Positions 44,492 to 57,545 of a DNA stretch of 64,000 nt are shown one piece after another. The stretch spans positions 744,001 to 808,000 of the forward strand of contig KN834763.1 in NCBI GenBank assembly GCA_000827265.1, in the 5' to 3' direction. Source of the stretch: Collybiopsis luxurians FD-317 M1. Its lineage: Eukaryota > Basidiomycota > Agaricomycetes > Agaricales > Omphalotaceae. The notes beneath the pieces were generated by a model. That model was given only the letters and a program-made list of their open reading frames with translations. It did not search any database and had not been told where the DNA came from. Position numbers and translations under genes: made by a program. The stretch's first letter is position 1. Each line of letters opens with the position of its first letter.

Positions 44492-47400
44492 ATGTCTCTC
44501 TCATTCCTCGATGCAGATATATCCAATCTCGTTTCCAAGCTCAGAACCGAAGAAAAGATTGCCCTCCTCGGCGCCCCTAATTGGTGGAACACCACGCCAA
44601 TTTCTCGTTTAGAAATACCATCTATTCGAATGTCAGATGGCCCAAATGGCGTTCGAGGATCTTCTCACTTTGTCTCCTCACCTGCTCAATGTCTTCCTTG
44701 TGCTACATCTCTGGCATCGACCTTTGATGTTCAGCTGGTTTATCAGGTAGGACAGTTTTTGGCTGAAGAAGCAAAGCTCAAATCCTCGGTCGTATTACTT
44801 GCACCGACGTGCAATATTCAACGATCGCCGCTTGGCGGGAGAGCGTTCGAAAGCTTTTCTGAAGACCCATATCTGTCAGGTATCGATGGTATTTGATTCT
44901 TATTTGCCCCTCGCCCAACGGAAACCCAGGAATGATGGCGGCTGCCTATGTCAACGGCCTTCAATCTCAAGGAGTCTCAGCTGGTAAACTATATGCTCGT
45001 ACAATATTAAGTACGATTGATCTTTTTATGGAGCAGCAATCAAACATTTCGTTGGGAATGATCAAGAGCATGAAAGAACAGCTGCAGAGTCTATAATGTC
45101 TGACAGAGCTTTCCGAGAGGTCTATCTGTATCCGTAAGTTTCTCCGCATTTGTATATGATCGTGGAGGGACATTCCAACTCCATCAGTTTCATGCTGGCC
45201 CAGCAACTCGCTCATCCCTGGGCTTTCATGACCTCGTGAGTGTGGTGTGTCTACGACCATTCGATGCTTCTGTAATACTTGACTAGGTATGGACGTATCA
45301 ATGGCGTGCATTGTTCGGAGAACGTCGACCTATTACAAGGGATTTTGCGCGACGAATGGAACTTTACCGGTATTGTGATGAGTGACTGGTGATCTGCGCT
45401 TTTGCATCTACCCGCGTCCTACTTAATATTTCATACCAGGTATGGGACATATGGCGTAGATCAGCCCTTGAACGCAGGTCTAGATTTGGAAATGCCTGGC
45501 CCTCCCCGTTGGAGGACACCGACTCTTATGAATCATGTTTTGACAGCTCAAAAATTGTTACCTTCGACTCTGGATGAGCGCGCAAAGAACATGCTGTCCT
45601 TTATCCAACATCAGGCCCACCTGAACCCCGGAGTCGTCTACGGTGATGGAAAAGAGCGAACTCGAGATACACCGGAAATGAGACGATTCAGTCGGGATAT
45701 TGCAGCACAGGGGATCGTGCTACTGCAAAATCGGGATTCGGTTCTGCCTCTACGGCCTAATCGAGTTGGTAAGCTGGCTGTTATTGGGCCGAATGCTAAA
45801 GGAAATGTTATTTCTGGTGGAGGTTCTGCTGCATTAAAGGCGAGCTATGTCATCACTCCATATACGGGAATACAAGATGGTGCCTTCAAGGATCTGGAGA
45901 TATCTTACGCCGTTGGGTGCTATGGTAAGTTTGTCTCTGTTCCAGCAAAGCTCTCTTCCGATCTGTTGCAGCGCATAAATATCTTCCAACACTTGAAAAT
46001 TATCTGTTGACACCAACAGGCGAGCGTGGTTGGCTTGCTACCTTTTATGCACACACCGCGGACGGAAAGCTCACCCCGCCAATTGCTGAATTTGTTCTCC
46101 AAGACACCCGTGTCAAGCTGAATGATTTCTTGCCCACTGGTCTTACTGAAACTTGGACATTGAAAATGACTGGGAAATTAATTGTGGATAAAACAGCTTC
46201 TTATGAGCTTGGACTTACGGTCGCAGGTAGGAGTGTTTCCAGATAATATGACTTGTGTTAGAACAGAAACTTGTAGGAAGAGCCAAACTATGGATCAATA
46301 ATGAATTGACAATTGATAACTGGACAAAGCAGACTCCAGGTGATTTTTTCTACGGGTAGGTGGCTGTTTGCCACTGGCACGAGGAAGCAATAGGTTTATA
46401 AATCCACAAATAGACAAGGCACTATTGAAGAAAAATCAACAGTTGACTTGAAAGCAGGCAAACCGGTAGACATGCTCATCGAATACACCAATACGTATCC
46501 GCCGGCCAACAAAGACGACGAAGGGAGCAGTACACCCGAGTCGCAACCTGCCCTAATGCGTGGCTTGGTAAGTACATCCCTCTCGGTTTCTGTCGACTTG
46601 TTCACATTCAGATATGGCAGAGACTAGGTGGCTGCGAGAAGATTGATGCCGAGGTTGCGATGAAGGAAGCTGTCAAACTGGCGAAAGAGTCTGATGTGGT
46701 AGTCTTCATAGGTGGTTTAACGCCAGAGTGGGAGAGTGAAGGATTTGATCGACCATCGTTGGATTTGCCTGGTAGACAGGCTGAAGTTATCCATAATCTA
46801 GCAGAGGTCAATCGCAATACTGTAGTTTGCATACAGGCGGTTAGTCATTCGTACTTTGTTTTTCAGTGCTCATTAGCTTGGTAGGGTTCCGCAACAGCGA
46901 TGCCATGGAAGGACGAAGTAGCAGGAATTTTACAAGCGTGGTACCTTGGCAATGAAGTTGGAAATGCGATCGCCGACATACTCTATGGAAAGGTCAATCC
47001 GTGCGCAAGTTTACCCATGACATTCCCTAAACGTATGGAGGATATCGCGGCGTACCCTAATATTCGCAGCGAATTTGGAAAGATTCATTATCGCGAGGGT
47101 ATAATGGTAGGATACAAGCATTTCTTAAAGGCTGGAGTCGCGCCGCTCTTCTGCTTCGGGTGAGTGACTGTTGTGAAAATACTCCAAACTTGCTCAATTT
47201 CTTGTCAGCCACGGACTTTCCTATACCGAATTCGAACTCTCTGATTGTGAGGTCAATCAAACGGGAACTGACGTGGAAATATCGCTGCAGGTATACAACG
47301 TTGGCTCAATCGCGGGATCAAAAGTGGTCCAGCTCTACGTGGCTTATCCCGAAACGGGAATAACCCATCCTCCGCTGCAACTCAAGGCGTTTTCGAAGGT

Positions 47401-47590
47401 ACATGACGTGGCTGCAGGGAAATCAGCCACGGCGAAAATGAGGTTGGACAAGTGGGCGTTTTCGTACTGGAATGAAAGGACAAGTAAATGGGAGGTTGAT
47501 CAAGGGCAGTATGTGCTGGAGATTGGATTCAGTTGTGAATGTATAAAGTGGAAAAAGAATGTTGAAGTGAAGGAAGGAATGAGTTGGTAG
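44492..47590 (+). CDS. GH3 beta-glucosidase with PA14 insert, no signal peptide
   Basis: The start [20 protein letters not shown] has no signal peptide, so the enzyme is probably intracellular. GH3 N-terminal domain: [32 protein letters not shown], and, after two introns, [20 protein letters not shown]. The nucleophile segment [20 protein letters not shown] spans an intron. The second domain starts [23 protein letters not shown]14 module follows ([14 protein letters not shown] ... [20 protein letters not shown]). Then come [20 protein letters not shown] with the acid/base region, [11 protein letters not shown], and an FnIII-like end ([30 protein letters not shown]). It likely hydrolyses imported cello- or gentio-oligosaccharides or aryl glucosides. 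Substrate is not readable from sequence. Confidence 0.93.
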
Positions 47591-47705
47591 AGTGTATATG
47601 AATTTTGTGTAGGGTCGCTGTTCTCGGCATTATCAGAAAGACGTGTACACTGTGAGCGGCCGTCGCGGGACATTGATTGTTAGCCTCCACCTTCCGCAGA
47701 AGGCC

Positions 47706-50265
47706 ATGATGCTACGGAGGGGGATAGCAGGGCTACTGACTCACCGCCATCTGATAAGGCCAGGTCTGACTCGGTTCAATTACTTTTTTCCAGTACCCTC
47801 ATCTTTCCGCTTCCTTTCCATGGATTCGGTAACAAAGTCTCTGGCTACCCTCGCCCTCAATCCCACTTCTGTATCTCATTCATCTACGAACTCTCCAGCT
47901 GCCTGGCGCGATACTCTGTCCGCCACCTCCAATGTCCCATCCTCCTTTGAGCTCATAAAAACCTTGGTCTACAAGCCAAAAACGGCCAAAACAGCGACTC
48001 CAGTTCCAGTAGTAGTGATTGCCCGTGAATCTGCATCTGTAAACGCTGCAGCAATCGGGAAAAAGCTCAATTTGAAGGATCTACGATTGGCATCAGAGGA
48101 TCTACTAAATGATTTTTTCTCTCTGGACAAGGATTCACGTACGGCGAGTCTTTCGAATCAAAACTTGTGATTGACCTTTTTCTCTCCAGTTTCCCCTCTG
48201 GCTCTCAACCAGACCTCTTTCCCCAAAGTTGTCACTGTCGTGGACGCTTCGATCGCTGATTCATCAGTCCCTCTCGCCCTTCACGCACTCTCTTCCAGTT
48301 CAACCGTCTTTCTATCCAGCTCAGACCTGCTTAAATATCTTCGCAGTCTAGAGACCGAAGATGTCAAGCTTCAAGAACTTGACCTTCAAAATCTCGAGTC
48401 AGCTCCAGCGGCAGCAGCATCTGCTTCCAAGGCTCCCGCAAAGGAAAAAGAAGACGCGAAAATTGAGGGAGCGGTTCAGATTGCCATCGGAGTCAAGAAG
48501 GAGGTCGACTTTCCTACCTGGTATACTAATGTATGTTCAAATATCTACCGATTGCCTCGATATTGAAAAAAATGTTTCTAGGTCTTGCTAAAGGCAGACA
48601 TGCTGGACTACTACAACGTTTCTGGCTGCTATATCCTGAAACCATGGTCATTCAGTATCTGGGAAGAAATTCAAAGTGAGCTTTAGAACTTTGTCTTGTT
48701 TCTCATTCTGAATGCTTTACAGAGTGGTTCGATGCGGAAATCAAGGAACTCGGAGTGCAAAATTCATACTTTCCCTTGTTCGTGTCGTCCAAAGTCCTCG
48801 AGCGAGAGAAGGATCACATTGAGGGGTTCTCTCCCGAAGTTGCATGGGTCACTAAGGCGTAAGTATCTATGCTCAACAGACACTCTCTTCAACTAATGGG
48901 TTTCCAGTGGAAATTCTGACCTCGAGGAACCTATTGCCATTCGTCCAACATCCGAGACAGTAATGTACCCATACTATGCTAAATGGATCAAGTCCCATCG
49001 CGATCTCCCTCTCAAGTTAAACCAGTGGAACAGTGTTGTTCGATGGGAGTTTAAGAACCCCCAACCCTTCCTTCGAACTCGTGAATTTCTTTGGCAGGAA
49101 GGCCACACTGCACATCTTACGAAGGAGGAAGCCGATATCGAAGTACGACAGATTCTCGACCTTTATCGACGAGTGTACGAAGAACTGTTGGCCGTTCCTG
49201 TCATCCCTGGTATCAAATCGGAGAAGGAGAAGTTTGCTGGCGGACTTTATACCACAACGGTGGAAGGATTCATTCCCACCACCGGACGAGGCATCCAAGG
49301 TGGAACTTCTCATTCTCTGGGACAAAACTTTTCGCGTCCCGAGATGTTCAACATCGTTGTCGAGGACCCGACTGATCCCACCAACCAGCGCAAGACCTAT
49401 GTCTGGCAAAACTCTTGGGGTCTTTCCACTCGGACTATCGGTGTGATGGTCATGGTCCATGGTGATAATCAAGGGCTAGTCCTTCCTCCAAGAGTAGCGT
49501 GTATTCAAGTCGTTATTGTCCCTTGCGGTATCACTGTCAATACCAGCACCGAGACCAGGACGAAGATTGAAACTGCCTGCGACGAGCTCGCCAAGACGCT
49601 GAAAAAGGCTGGGATCAAAGCAAAGGCTGATTTGAGAGATGACAAGACTCCAGGTTACAAATTCAATGACTGGGAACAAAAAGTACGTGCTATCATTACT
49701 TTTTTCGCCCATCTATAGTTGACACTGGAAATCCCTCTCAGGGAGTTCCTCTCCGTCTTGAAATAGGGCCCAACGACCTAGCGAAGCGACAGACGCTCGG
49801 TGTGCGCAGAGACAATGGTGTCAAGAACCCACTCCCACTCGAAAACATCTCATCTTTAGTGTCTCAGCTGCTGGAAGCCATCCAGAGCGATATGTTTAAG
49901 CGAGCTCAGGAAACATATTACTCCCGGCTCAGAGAGGTCACCGCTTGGGAAGATGTGGTCCCTAACCTTGATGCTAAGAATGTTGTCGTTATTCCTTGGT
50001 GCGAGGTTGAGGCTTGCGAGGACGATATCAAAGAGCGAAGTGCCAAGGCGTATGTTTTCTGGATTTGTGTACCAAAAACCTGCCTCTGATTTTCCCTGTT
50101 TTTAGATCTGAGCCTACTGATGAGCGTGCCCCGTCTGCTGGTGCTAAATCTCTTGCAATTCCCTTTGATCAGTCTAGGTGGACCCCAATCGAGCCTGGCA
50201 AGACTAAATGTCCTGCGTGCGGTAGAGATGCGAAACGTTGGACGATGTTTGGAAGATCATATTAG
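47706..50265 (+). CDS. Prolyl-tRNA synthetase with possible mitochondrial leader
   Basis: This class II synthetase charges tRNA-Pro. Two in-frame starts are visible: ATG 47820 ([17 protein letters not shown]) and ATG 47706, which adds 38 residues ([20 protein letters not shown] ...) with many Arg/His and no acidic residue. An N-terminal editing-like domain ([40 protein letters not shown]) precedes a Lys/Ala linker. Catalytic motifs: [60 protein letters not shown], then LWQEGHTAH and [10 protein letters not shown]. The anticodon-binding domain and the eukaryote/archaeal C-terminal zinc domain follow, ending [18 protein letters not shown]. It is the cytosolic-type ProRS, as in yeast. Confidence 0.96.
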
Positions 50266-50427
50266 ACATCTATACTTGAGCCGCTGTATCGTTGCTAGTA
50301 ATCATGCAAATAGTTTGTAACTTGGTCTGACGCTACTTCATCTTGGGGACAAGAATACGCAGTAAAGGCTGGACACGCTGTTGTTATATAAATGGGTACA
50401 TAATTACCCTTATCAGTAGCCAAAAGA

Positions 50428-53400
50428 TTATGCTAATAAAAGTTTATCTTCTTCTGCTCGCTTGCCATGGAGGGCCTGAATGTGCGGCATTCTGGAGATG
50501 GGTCCACGCAAAACGCGAGTACTAGGCAGTCTAGGAGGTTTGAGTCCGGTCTCCGCTTCGCAGCGCTCCAGAAGCTCTTTAATCGTACCACCACGATTAA
50601 ACAGATCGATGCTCTTGGACGTCTGAGCGGCACTCATCTGTGCACGAAGGGCTTCCGTAGCAGCAACATCGACATCTCCGGAAGGCGTCAAGGCGACCCC
50701 ATATCGAGAGGTGTCTTTCACAAGACGACGCCGAACTTCTTTTGCTACGATTTCGGGATCTCTCATCAAAGGATTTCCCCTGCGACCGAGTCATTAACGG
50801 TGTGATCATTGTGAGCTTAAAGGAAACTTACCATCCTCCACCTCCCCATGTGACCCACTCCAGTGTATCATTCTTTGAGACCTGAGATAGTATGAGATCA
50901 AAGGTCGTTTAGTAGACTAGGTGGGCACTAACATTAACGAAATCTTCTTTGGAACCAACGGGAATACGCGGCGGATTTGCCTTGTCAATGGAATATTTGA
51001 CTAGGGTCTTGGTCGACCTAGATCCGGTACCCCCTCCATGCACACCCCAGGGCTTTGTGAGCCATCTATCGTCGTGGATAGATATGTTCCCAGGTTCGAG
51101 GAAAGTATAATCGATTCTCATCGCATTTCCACCCCTGTATATACCTTCACCTCCGGAGTCTACGACGGTCTCGTATCGGTCAACCCTTAGCGGAAGGTAG
51201 CTGGACAAAAATCAAGGCTCAGTTTAGATGCTGTCATCAAATGAGCGACGATGCAACTTGCCTTTCAAGGAACTCGTTAGGTACAGCACGCATGCTAGGC
51301 CATAAAGAGTGGCCATCGGGGCCGTCACCATGCGGGCGGGCAGGTATACCACCAAAGCCGATCTGATAAAGTTGGAACCATTCTCCGTTTGAGTCATAAC
51401 CGGAATAGAAGAAGTGAGGAGAATCACTTTCAACACAAGAGTTATTACAGACTGCATATCAATTGTAGAAAAGAAAACATGCCTGAAGCCAGCTGCTGAA
51501 AGGTACTCTGGCTGCCTTTGACCGAACAAAGCACCAAGCACATCAAAGACACGACCGAGTAAATGAGTACGACAGGAAAGCGCCGCTGGCCGAACTGGAT
51601 TGAGGATGGTCCCCACCGGGATGTTAATTTCAATTAAGTGGAAAGATCCATCGTTCACAACCGTGTTTGGATCGAAAACGGTGAGAAGATAGTAGACGAT
51701 GAACATCTTCAACATCTCATGACTGAGAGCAAAATTGATGGATCGTTCCGACTGTGGACTATCGAGAGGTGTCAATACTGGACCCATGGTCAAGCAAAAG
51801 ATGCATACTCAGTGCCGCTGAAGTCGAAGCAGACCACTTCACCTTTCTCTGCATCCTTTCGCTTTGACATTGTGCTAGGGACCAATAAGATTCAAGAAAG
51901 CACATAGGATGTAACTTTCTACAAACCAAGCAATCTTCCATGGACCAAGACCATGGCCGTCGTCATCAATGAAGTCTTCAAAGTAGATATCTTCATCGGG
52001 GATAGCGGTCGAGATAAGCTTGCCAATGGCAACCTTGTTTCGTAGCAATAGTTCATCGAGCGCAGCCTCATAGGAAGAGAGACCAAACCGCTGGACTGCA
52101 GTGGACTGAGTATAAGGAAAACGTATTCCGGAAGGAGTGACCAACTCATTTCTATGACTCGTTGTCCCCCAATCTTCGTTGCAGCTACGAGAGCATGTAA
52201 GTCGCTCCGAGCAAACGTCGGCTTTCTACTGTTTCTCTCGACAATCTAAAAAATATTAATCTGAATGGGTCGAACAGTGAAAGAAATGCGTACATTGAAT
52301 ACTGCATTGTTCGGTACACCGCCATCATAAAGTTTGCAAAGCGGGATCTGAATGCCGTCTTCATGAATGGACATTGCACAATCTGAAGGATATCAAATCT
52401 ATGGCAGGGACGCGATAAAAAGAGAAATAACACACTGGGCATGCTCCCTGGAACGCACGAGCCAATGTCTATCCAATGCAATCAAAAGACCATTCAGAGT
52501 TGCAGTGAGATCTTACATACCAGTGAAGTGTCCCAGATTTGCTGTCCATGCGACAAGCTTCCCCTCGTAGAACACCGGATTGATAACCAAGAAGTCGTTT
52601 AAATGAGATATCGAGAAGTTGACAGAGTATGCTGTTATTAAAAGCCAAAACATGGGTCACTGTGAAGACAAGTGAAAGTATACTAAGACTTACGGTCGTT
52701 CGTCAAGAAAACATCACCTTCTTTAATAGGCTCCTCCCAGATACGCAGAAAACCTGGTATAAAGCTACCAAATTGACCACATATCATCTTTCCAGAATTT
52801 GGGCCGTCTCCTGCAGCAATCATGGGGAAATAATCGAGCTACAAGAAGTTCGGCACATGGAAGATCAAATCGGAGAGTAGAATACACACCTGCTCACGCA
52901 TAGCTGGGGACATTGCAACTCGCTGGATCAAGACATCCATCTCCGTTCTGGCATTCTGCAAAGCGGCCTCTACAAGTTGAACAATAATAGGATCCACCGA
53001 AGTCCTGATCGAAGAAGCGGACGAGATAGTGGCGCCGGTCTTGTCCACAGGCCAGATGAGAATATTGCCGACTTCGTCAATTTCAGCGCGATGAATGGGG
53101 TTGATAAAGGTGTTGCTATCTACTTCGGAAACGATGCAGGGTCCAGCAAGCCGATCGCCGGCTTTCAGTAACGAGCGCTCATATATAGGAACATTGTCAT
53201 AGCTCTTTCCGGCGAAAAACTAAGGAATCAAGTTGAGCAGGAAATATCATACGCGCGGAGCAAGATACATACCACGCTGGTCTTCTGAGTGACAGACTCC
53301 AGGGAAGGTGCTCCATTACCCTGTTCGAGCGGTCGAGCGACAACTTCTTTGAGAATTTCTGTTTTTACGGCTCGTAGATTGCACAGTTCAACTTCATTCT

Positions 53401-55685
53401 CCAGAGCAAACGTGAAGAGGGTCTTATGAGACTCGTTAAATCTGCAGAGATGACAGTCATTCCCGATGTCGTCGCTAAGGAGACTGTGCAGCATACCGTT
53501 CCTCTAGAATCTTGAATCCACTCGTTTTCAATTCGTCAATGGTGAATGGAACCGGTAAAGTCAATCCTTGGCCTCTGTAGCGCAGATCTGCCTCCCAAGA
53601 GCTGGCCTGGGAACCCTGACTGACGCCCTGCTTCTCGAGGGTCTTTGAGGCCTGTTGGGCAAGTTCAGAACAGGTCTGAATAACGTCTTCAACTTGTAGG
53701 TCTGAGAAGCGTCGGAGAATTGCAACGGTAGTTTCGTAACGCATAGAAGTGCATGCGTCTCCGAAAGCACATAGAACTACAGAAAACGTGAGGGAAGCCA
53801 TAGGCTTTGACGTACGTACGCACCTCCTGGACTGGGTGGAATGATCGAAGGATAACTTTGACAGAGATGTGCAACCTGGCAGGCCAACATTCCTCCGGCA
53901 CCTGAAAGTAGCTGAGTCGGAATCCCCAAGGAAAACAGCCGATTTACATACCACCAAAGGCGACCAAGGCAAATTTCCTCATGTCCTTACCCTTTTCTAC
54001 ACTAACACTCCTCAAACTGCCATACATTCTTTCAACAGCCAGTTTGAGAATTCCTTCGGCTGCCTCTTCAACCGAGAGATTCATTGGCTTAGCAACATAA
54101 GTTTCAATGGCTGTCCGAGCGGCAGGAATGTCAAGCTTGAAGGAACCTCCGAGCAGTGCTGGGGGTAGATAACCCAGAGCAGCACAAGCATCGGTGACCG
54201 TTGGCGAGACTCCTCCCTTGGAATAACAAGCAGGCCCTGGTCTGGCTCCAGCTGACTCCGGTCCAACGCGGAGGGCACCAGTGATTGACGCAACTTGCGC
54301 AATTGAACCACCACCGGCTCCAACTGTCCGTACATCGACAGAAGGGGCACGAACTGTGTAAAGCAAGGTTAACGTGACATGTACGTAGCAGAAATAAATG
54401 CGCGAACTGGTGAGATCCCCGATGACGCTTTCCCGTCGAAGCTCTGGAACACCGTTCTCGATTAAACAGACATCTTCAGAATAGTCAATAAACTAGAAAT
54501 TTCCGATTTGAGAGTCAGTACCTGTTGACGTTCCGCCAATATCAAAAGTGAGAAGATTCTTGAACTTGGTTTTGCGAGCGACGTGGGCTATGACTCCCGC
54601 TACACCCCCGGCTGGCCCGGAATACAAAAGGCTATATTACATTTACGTGAGACCAGACAGAAGACTTCGCAAAACGAACATACTTGGCGCATTGATCTTT
54701 AGCAACATGACCACTGGTAAGACCTCCGTCACTTCGCAGGACCCTCAATTCCGTATCTCCCAGTTTGGTTTGTAGATTCTCGACGTAACGCCCCACAACT
54801 GGTTTAACATATGCATTGGCAACGGTGGTGAGCGTTCTCTCGTATTCACCCAGCTCAGGAAGGACCTCGCTCGATAAAGAGATTGGAACGCCAGGAAATT
54901 CTTTGATCACAAGTTCGTGGACAGCACGTTCATGCGCAGGGTTTGCGAAGGCGTTGATCAAAGATATCGTGATTGATTCGGGAGGATGTTCGAGAGCTTT
55001 CAAACGTGAGAGACGTTGAGAAAGCACTTCTGGATCAAAAGGATGAACTATTTCTCCGGAAGTAGATATACGACCCGGAACTTCAACCGTCTGTTTGAGC
55101 TTATCAGTAGAAAGTAAGATTGAGAGCAGTTATGTGCCGTCACCAGCTCTAAATCCACAAGAGGCTCTGGCTTGGGCCATACAATCCATCCTGCTAGCCC
55201 GCCGGGCTAGAATCACACGAGCTGAGAAACGCTACAGATGACCACAAAATGTGAACATACGATGTTACTGCGTTTGACTTGAAGCACGTCCTTGTACCCC
55301 TCGGTGATGAGCAAGGCGACGCGAGCACCTTTGCCTTCAAGTATGGCATTTGTGGCAATCGTAGTTCCGTGGTTCAGCATAGAGAATTTGATATCTTGAC
55401 CATTAGGAACGTGGGCTTTGACCTGCTCAATGGCGTTCAATACACCAATGCTTTGGTCCTGGGGTGTACTTGGAGTCTAGAGAGGTGTTTCCAGCTGCAG
55501 TTGGGCCAACTCCAGGCAAACAGCTATATGACCCTACCTTTGAGCGATATGTCTCTCCAGTTTGGGTATTGTACAAGATACAATCGGTAAAAGTACCTGG
55601 AGGACATGAGAATCGGCGGGATAGATTGCGGAGGAAGCTGCATACCTCCAACATCGACGCCGAGTTTCCAAGCGCTCGAAGACAT
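50428..55685 (-). CDS. OXP1: 5-oxoprolinase (ATP-hydrolysing)
   Basis: This cytosolic enzyme opens 5-oxoproline to glutamate in glutathione turnover. The first exon reads MSSSAWKLGVDVGG and joins across a short intron to TFTDCILYNTQTGETYRSK, the HyuA nucleotide-binding start. Further segments in order: SMLNHGTTIATNAILEGKGA, SITISLINAFANPAHERAVH, FDIGGTSTD (about 54520), VDVRTVGAGGGSIAQVASIT, ARPGPACYSKGGVSPTVTDA, then the HyuB half with DDDGHGLGPWKIAW and TKPWGVHGGGTGSRSTK. The C-terminus is a helical tail ending EEDKLLLA. Both HyuA and HyuB domains are in one chain of about 1,280 residues, as in eukaryotic OPLAH. More than fifteen short introns are present. Confidence 0.96.
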
Positions 55686-56071
55686 GGCAGAGAGCAGAGG
55701 GGCTAAAAATGAGACTTTGAAAGAAGAAGCTCGCGGGGGTTATATCTCCAATGAGAACGCCTACATAATAATCCGGAAATTACTCATGATAAGATGCGGC
55801 GCTTGCAATTGGAGAATGATATCGTACATGGGCATGGGCTGCGGTGCTACTATTAGCAAAATAATAAATCGCGGGTTCCGTTCTGCCTGCCGCGATGTGA
55901 ACGACGCGAATGATAACCGAATACCCACCAATCAGCGGTCACATGATGATCAAGTGACAAGCGCGATCACACCCGCCCAGGGCCCCAGGCACAATCGACA
56001 CTTTGTTTTAGGATTTGTATCGGAAAATGTATTGCGACAGAATAAGATTTGCACACTGATGCACTGATGCA
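55686..56071. promoter_or_regulatory. Upstream region of 5-oxoprolinase with CCAAT and a GTCAC/GTGAC dyad
   Basis: The 386-base gap lies upstream of the 5-oxoprolinase start and downstream of the PhyH stop. A CCAAT pentamer is at 55928-55932. Just beside it, GTCAC-N11-GTGAC (55938-55958) forms an inverted repeat containing E-box-like CACATG and CAAGTG. No open frame with recognisable content was found. A regulatory role is inferred. Confidence 0.4.
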
Positions 56072-57545
56072 CTACACCCCAACTTTGTTCAGAATTTCCT
56101 CCTCTTCCAACACCTTCGCCAGCTCCTCAGCAGAGAGGTCATCCATCAAAGCTTTCCACACCACTTCAGCTTGTGGCGCCTGGAATTTCCCATGGATGAA
56201 CCGGGCATTAGTTGGAAAGAGATACGATTCTGCCGCGCTGGAGATAATATTGAATAACTCGTTCTCGGAATATCCTTCTTTTCCCTTCGTGGCCTCGAAT
56301 TTCTGCTTTTGTTCCAGAAGATAAGGGTAAATGTAATTGGTCGTAGCTCGACGGTCTGCGTTGTCGGACGGGCGCCCAAAAGCGGACGAAACCTGAACCA
56401 GGTTGGCAATACGATAGATGGGAGGAGAATTTGTACAATCGCCTACAAATTGATCTAGCAACCTGTATGGCTTAAAACACCATTCAACTCACCTGTGTTG
56501 TTCTTCCCGGCGCCATGGAAAATGCCGGGAGAGAAAAAGACCGCGTCGCCTTTCGAAATTGGGGATTGTACGCAATGTTTCTCGAAGTATTCAATGAAGT
56601 CAGGATCGGTGGAGGCAACATATCCTGCGTCGTAAAGTTGGCTGTACGGCAAAAAATTGGTAGGACCGCTTTCTAGTGGCATATCGACGTGCGCAATGGC
56701 GCCTTGCAAGGTCATGAAGTGAGAAGCCCCGTGCATGTGAGCAGGGAACAGACTTGCAGCAACGGGGGTGACTTCGTGGGCTTAAAACGCAAACGACAGT
56801 CAATAATCGCTACAACATAAGTACCTCCCTGATACTCACCACCGCGCTTGAAAGGGAAGCGATCCCACTGGCAATTGAACTGATTAGCACAGATCTAGCG
56901 AACCCCCAAGTATCGTTCCTTACAGCTCCTAAATGGTAATCCCTGTGCATCTTTTGGGCCTTATTTCCGGGATCGCAGAGACTTATCTACAAAGTGTTGG
57001 TTAATAGACCCGAATGTTGTGGACAACCTACGAATTATTACCTGCGAGGTCATTTGATACCAAGGGCCCAGCCAAGCTGCTGAACAGAGCGATAGCACAT
57101 CGTTCTTGAAGTATTCCGAGTATGACACAGGATCCTTTTTGGCCCACTTCTCGTTTGTGTTCGGCACGATATAGTTTTCGTCCCTGAGCACAGTATCAAT
57201 GGCTTTCTGCTCATCAATGAGCTGCTGTAAAATTTGAGTAGCCCTGTCGAGCGAATCCTTCTCCGCAAAAGCATCCTTGAAGATGACGACGCCGGGACCA
57301 TTCTTCAAGGCAGAAATAAACTCTTTCTTGAGAGGGAGATTGGCAGGATCGGTCCAATCATCTGTGAGGTGTCCAGAGGCACGGAGGGCGGGGGCGTCGT
57401 AGACAGGAATCAATCCACAAGAAACAGACGCCGCTAAAGGATAATCATTGGGTGAAGTTTTACGTTCAACAATTCGCCGAAAGTCCTCTAAAGAAATATC
57501 ACAGCGGGAAACGTAGGAGCGCGCGATAGTTGGGGTAATTGGCAT
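56072..57545 (-). CDS. PhyH-family Fe(II)/2-oxoglutarate dioxygenase
   Basis: A dioxygenase of the phytanoyl-CoA hydroxylase superfamily. The start MPITPTIARSYVSRCDISLE is followed by LKNGPGVVIFKDAFAEKDSL, typical for the start of the fold, and SLCSAAWLGPWYQMTSQ. After an intron the iron motif lies in GNKAQKMHRDYHLG (His-x-Asp as HRD). Further on come GASHFMTLQGAIAHVDMPLE, SGPTNFLPYSQ and GDAVFFSPGIFHGAGKNNTG, giving the distal His. A C-terminal region with ADRRATTNYIYPYLLEQKQK ends EEEEILNKVGV. Fungal relatives act on small hydrophobic substrates or natural products. The substrate here is unknown. It shares a promoter with the MFS transporter. Confidence 0.85.

Noticed and set aside
56690..56710. 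HVD in AHVDMPLESGPT as the iron-binding motif of the PhyH protein
   Set aside because: The family motif HRDYHLG is found earlier after splicing, at about 56955-56980, and fits the expected position for the iron ligands.
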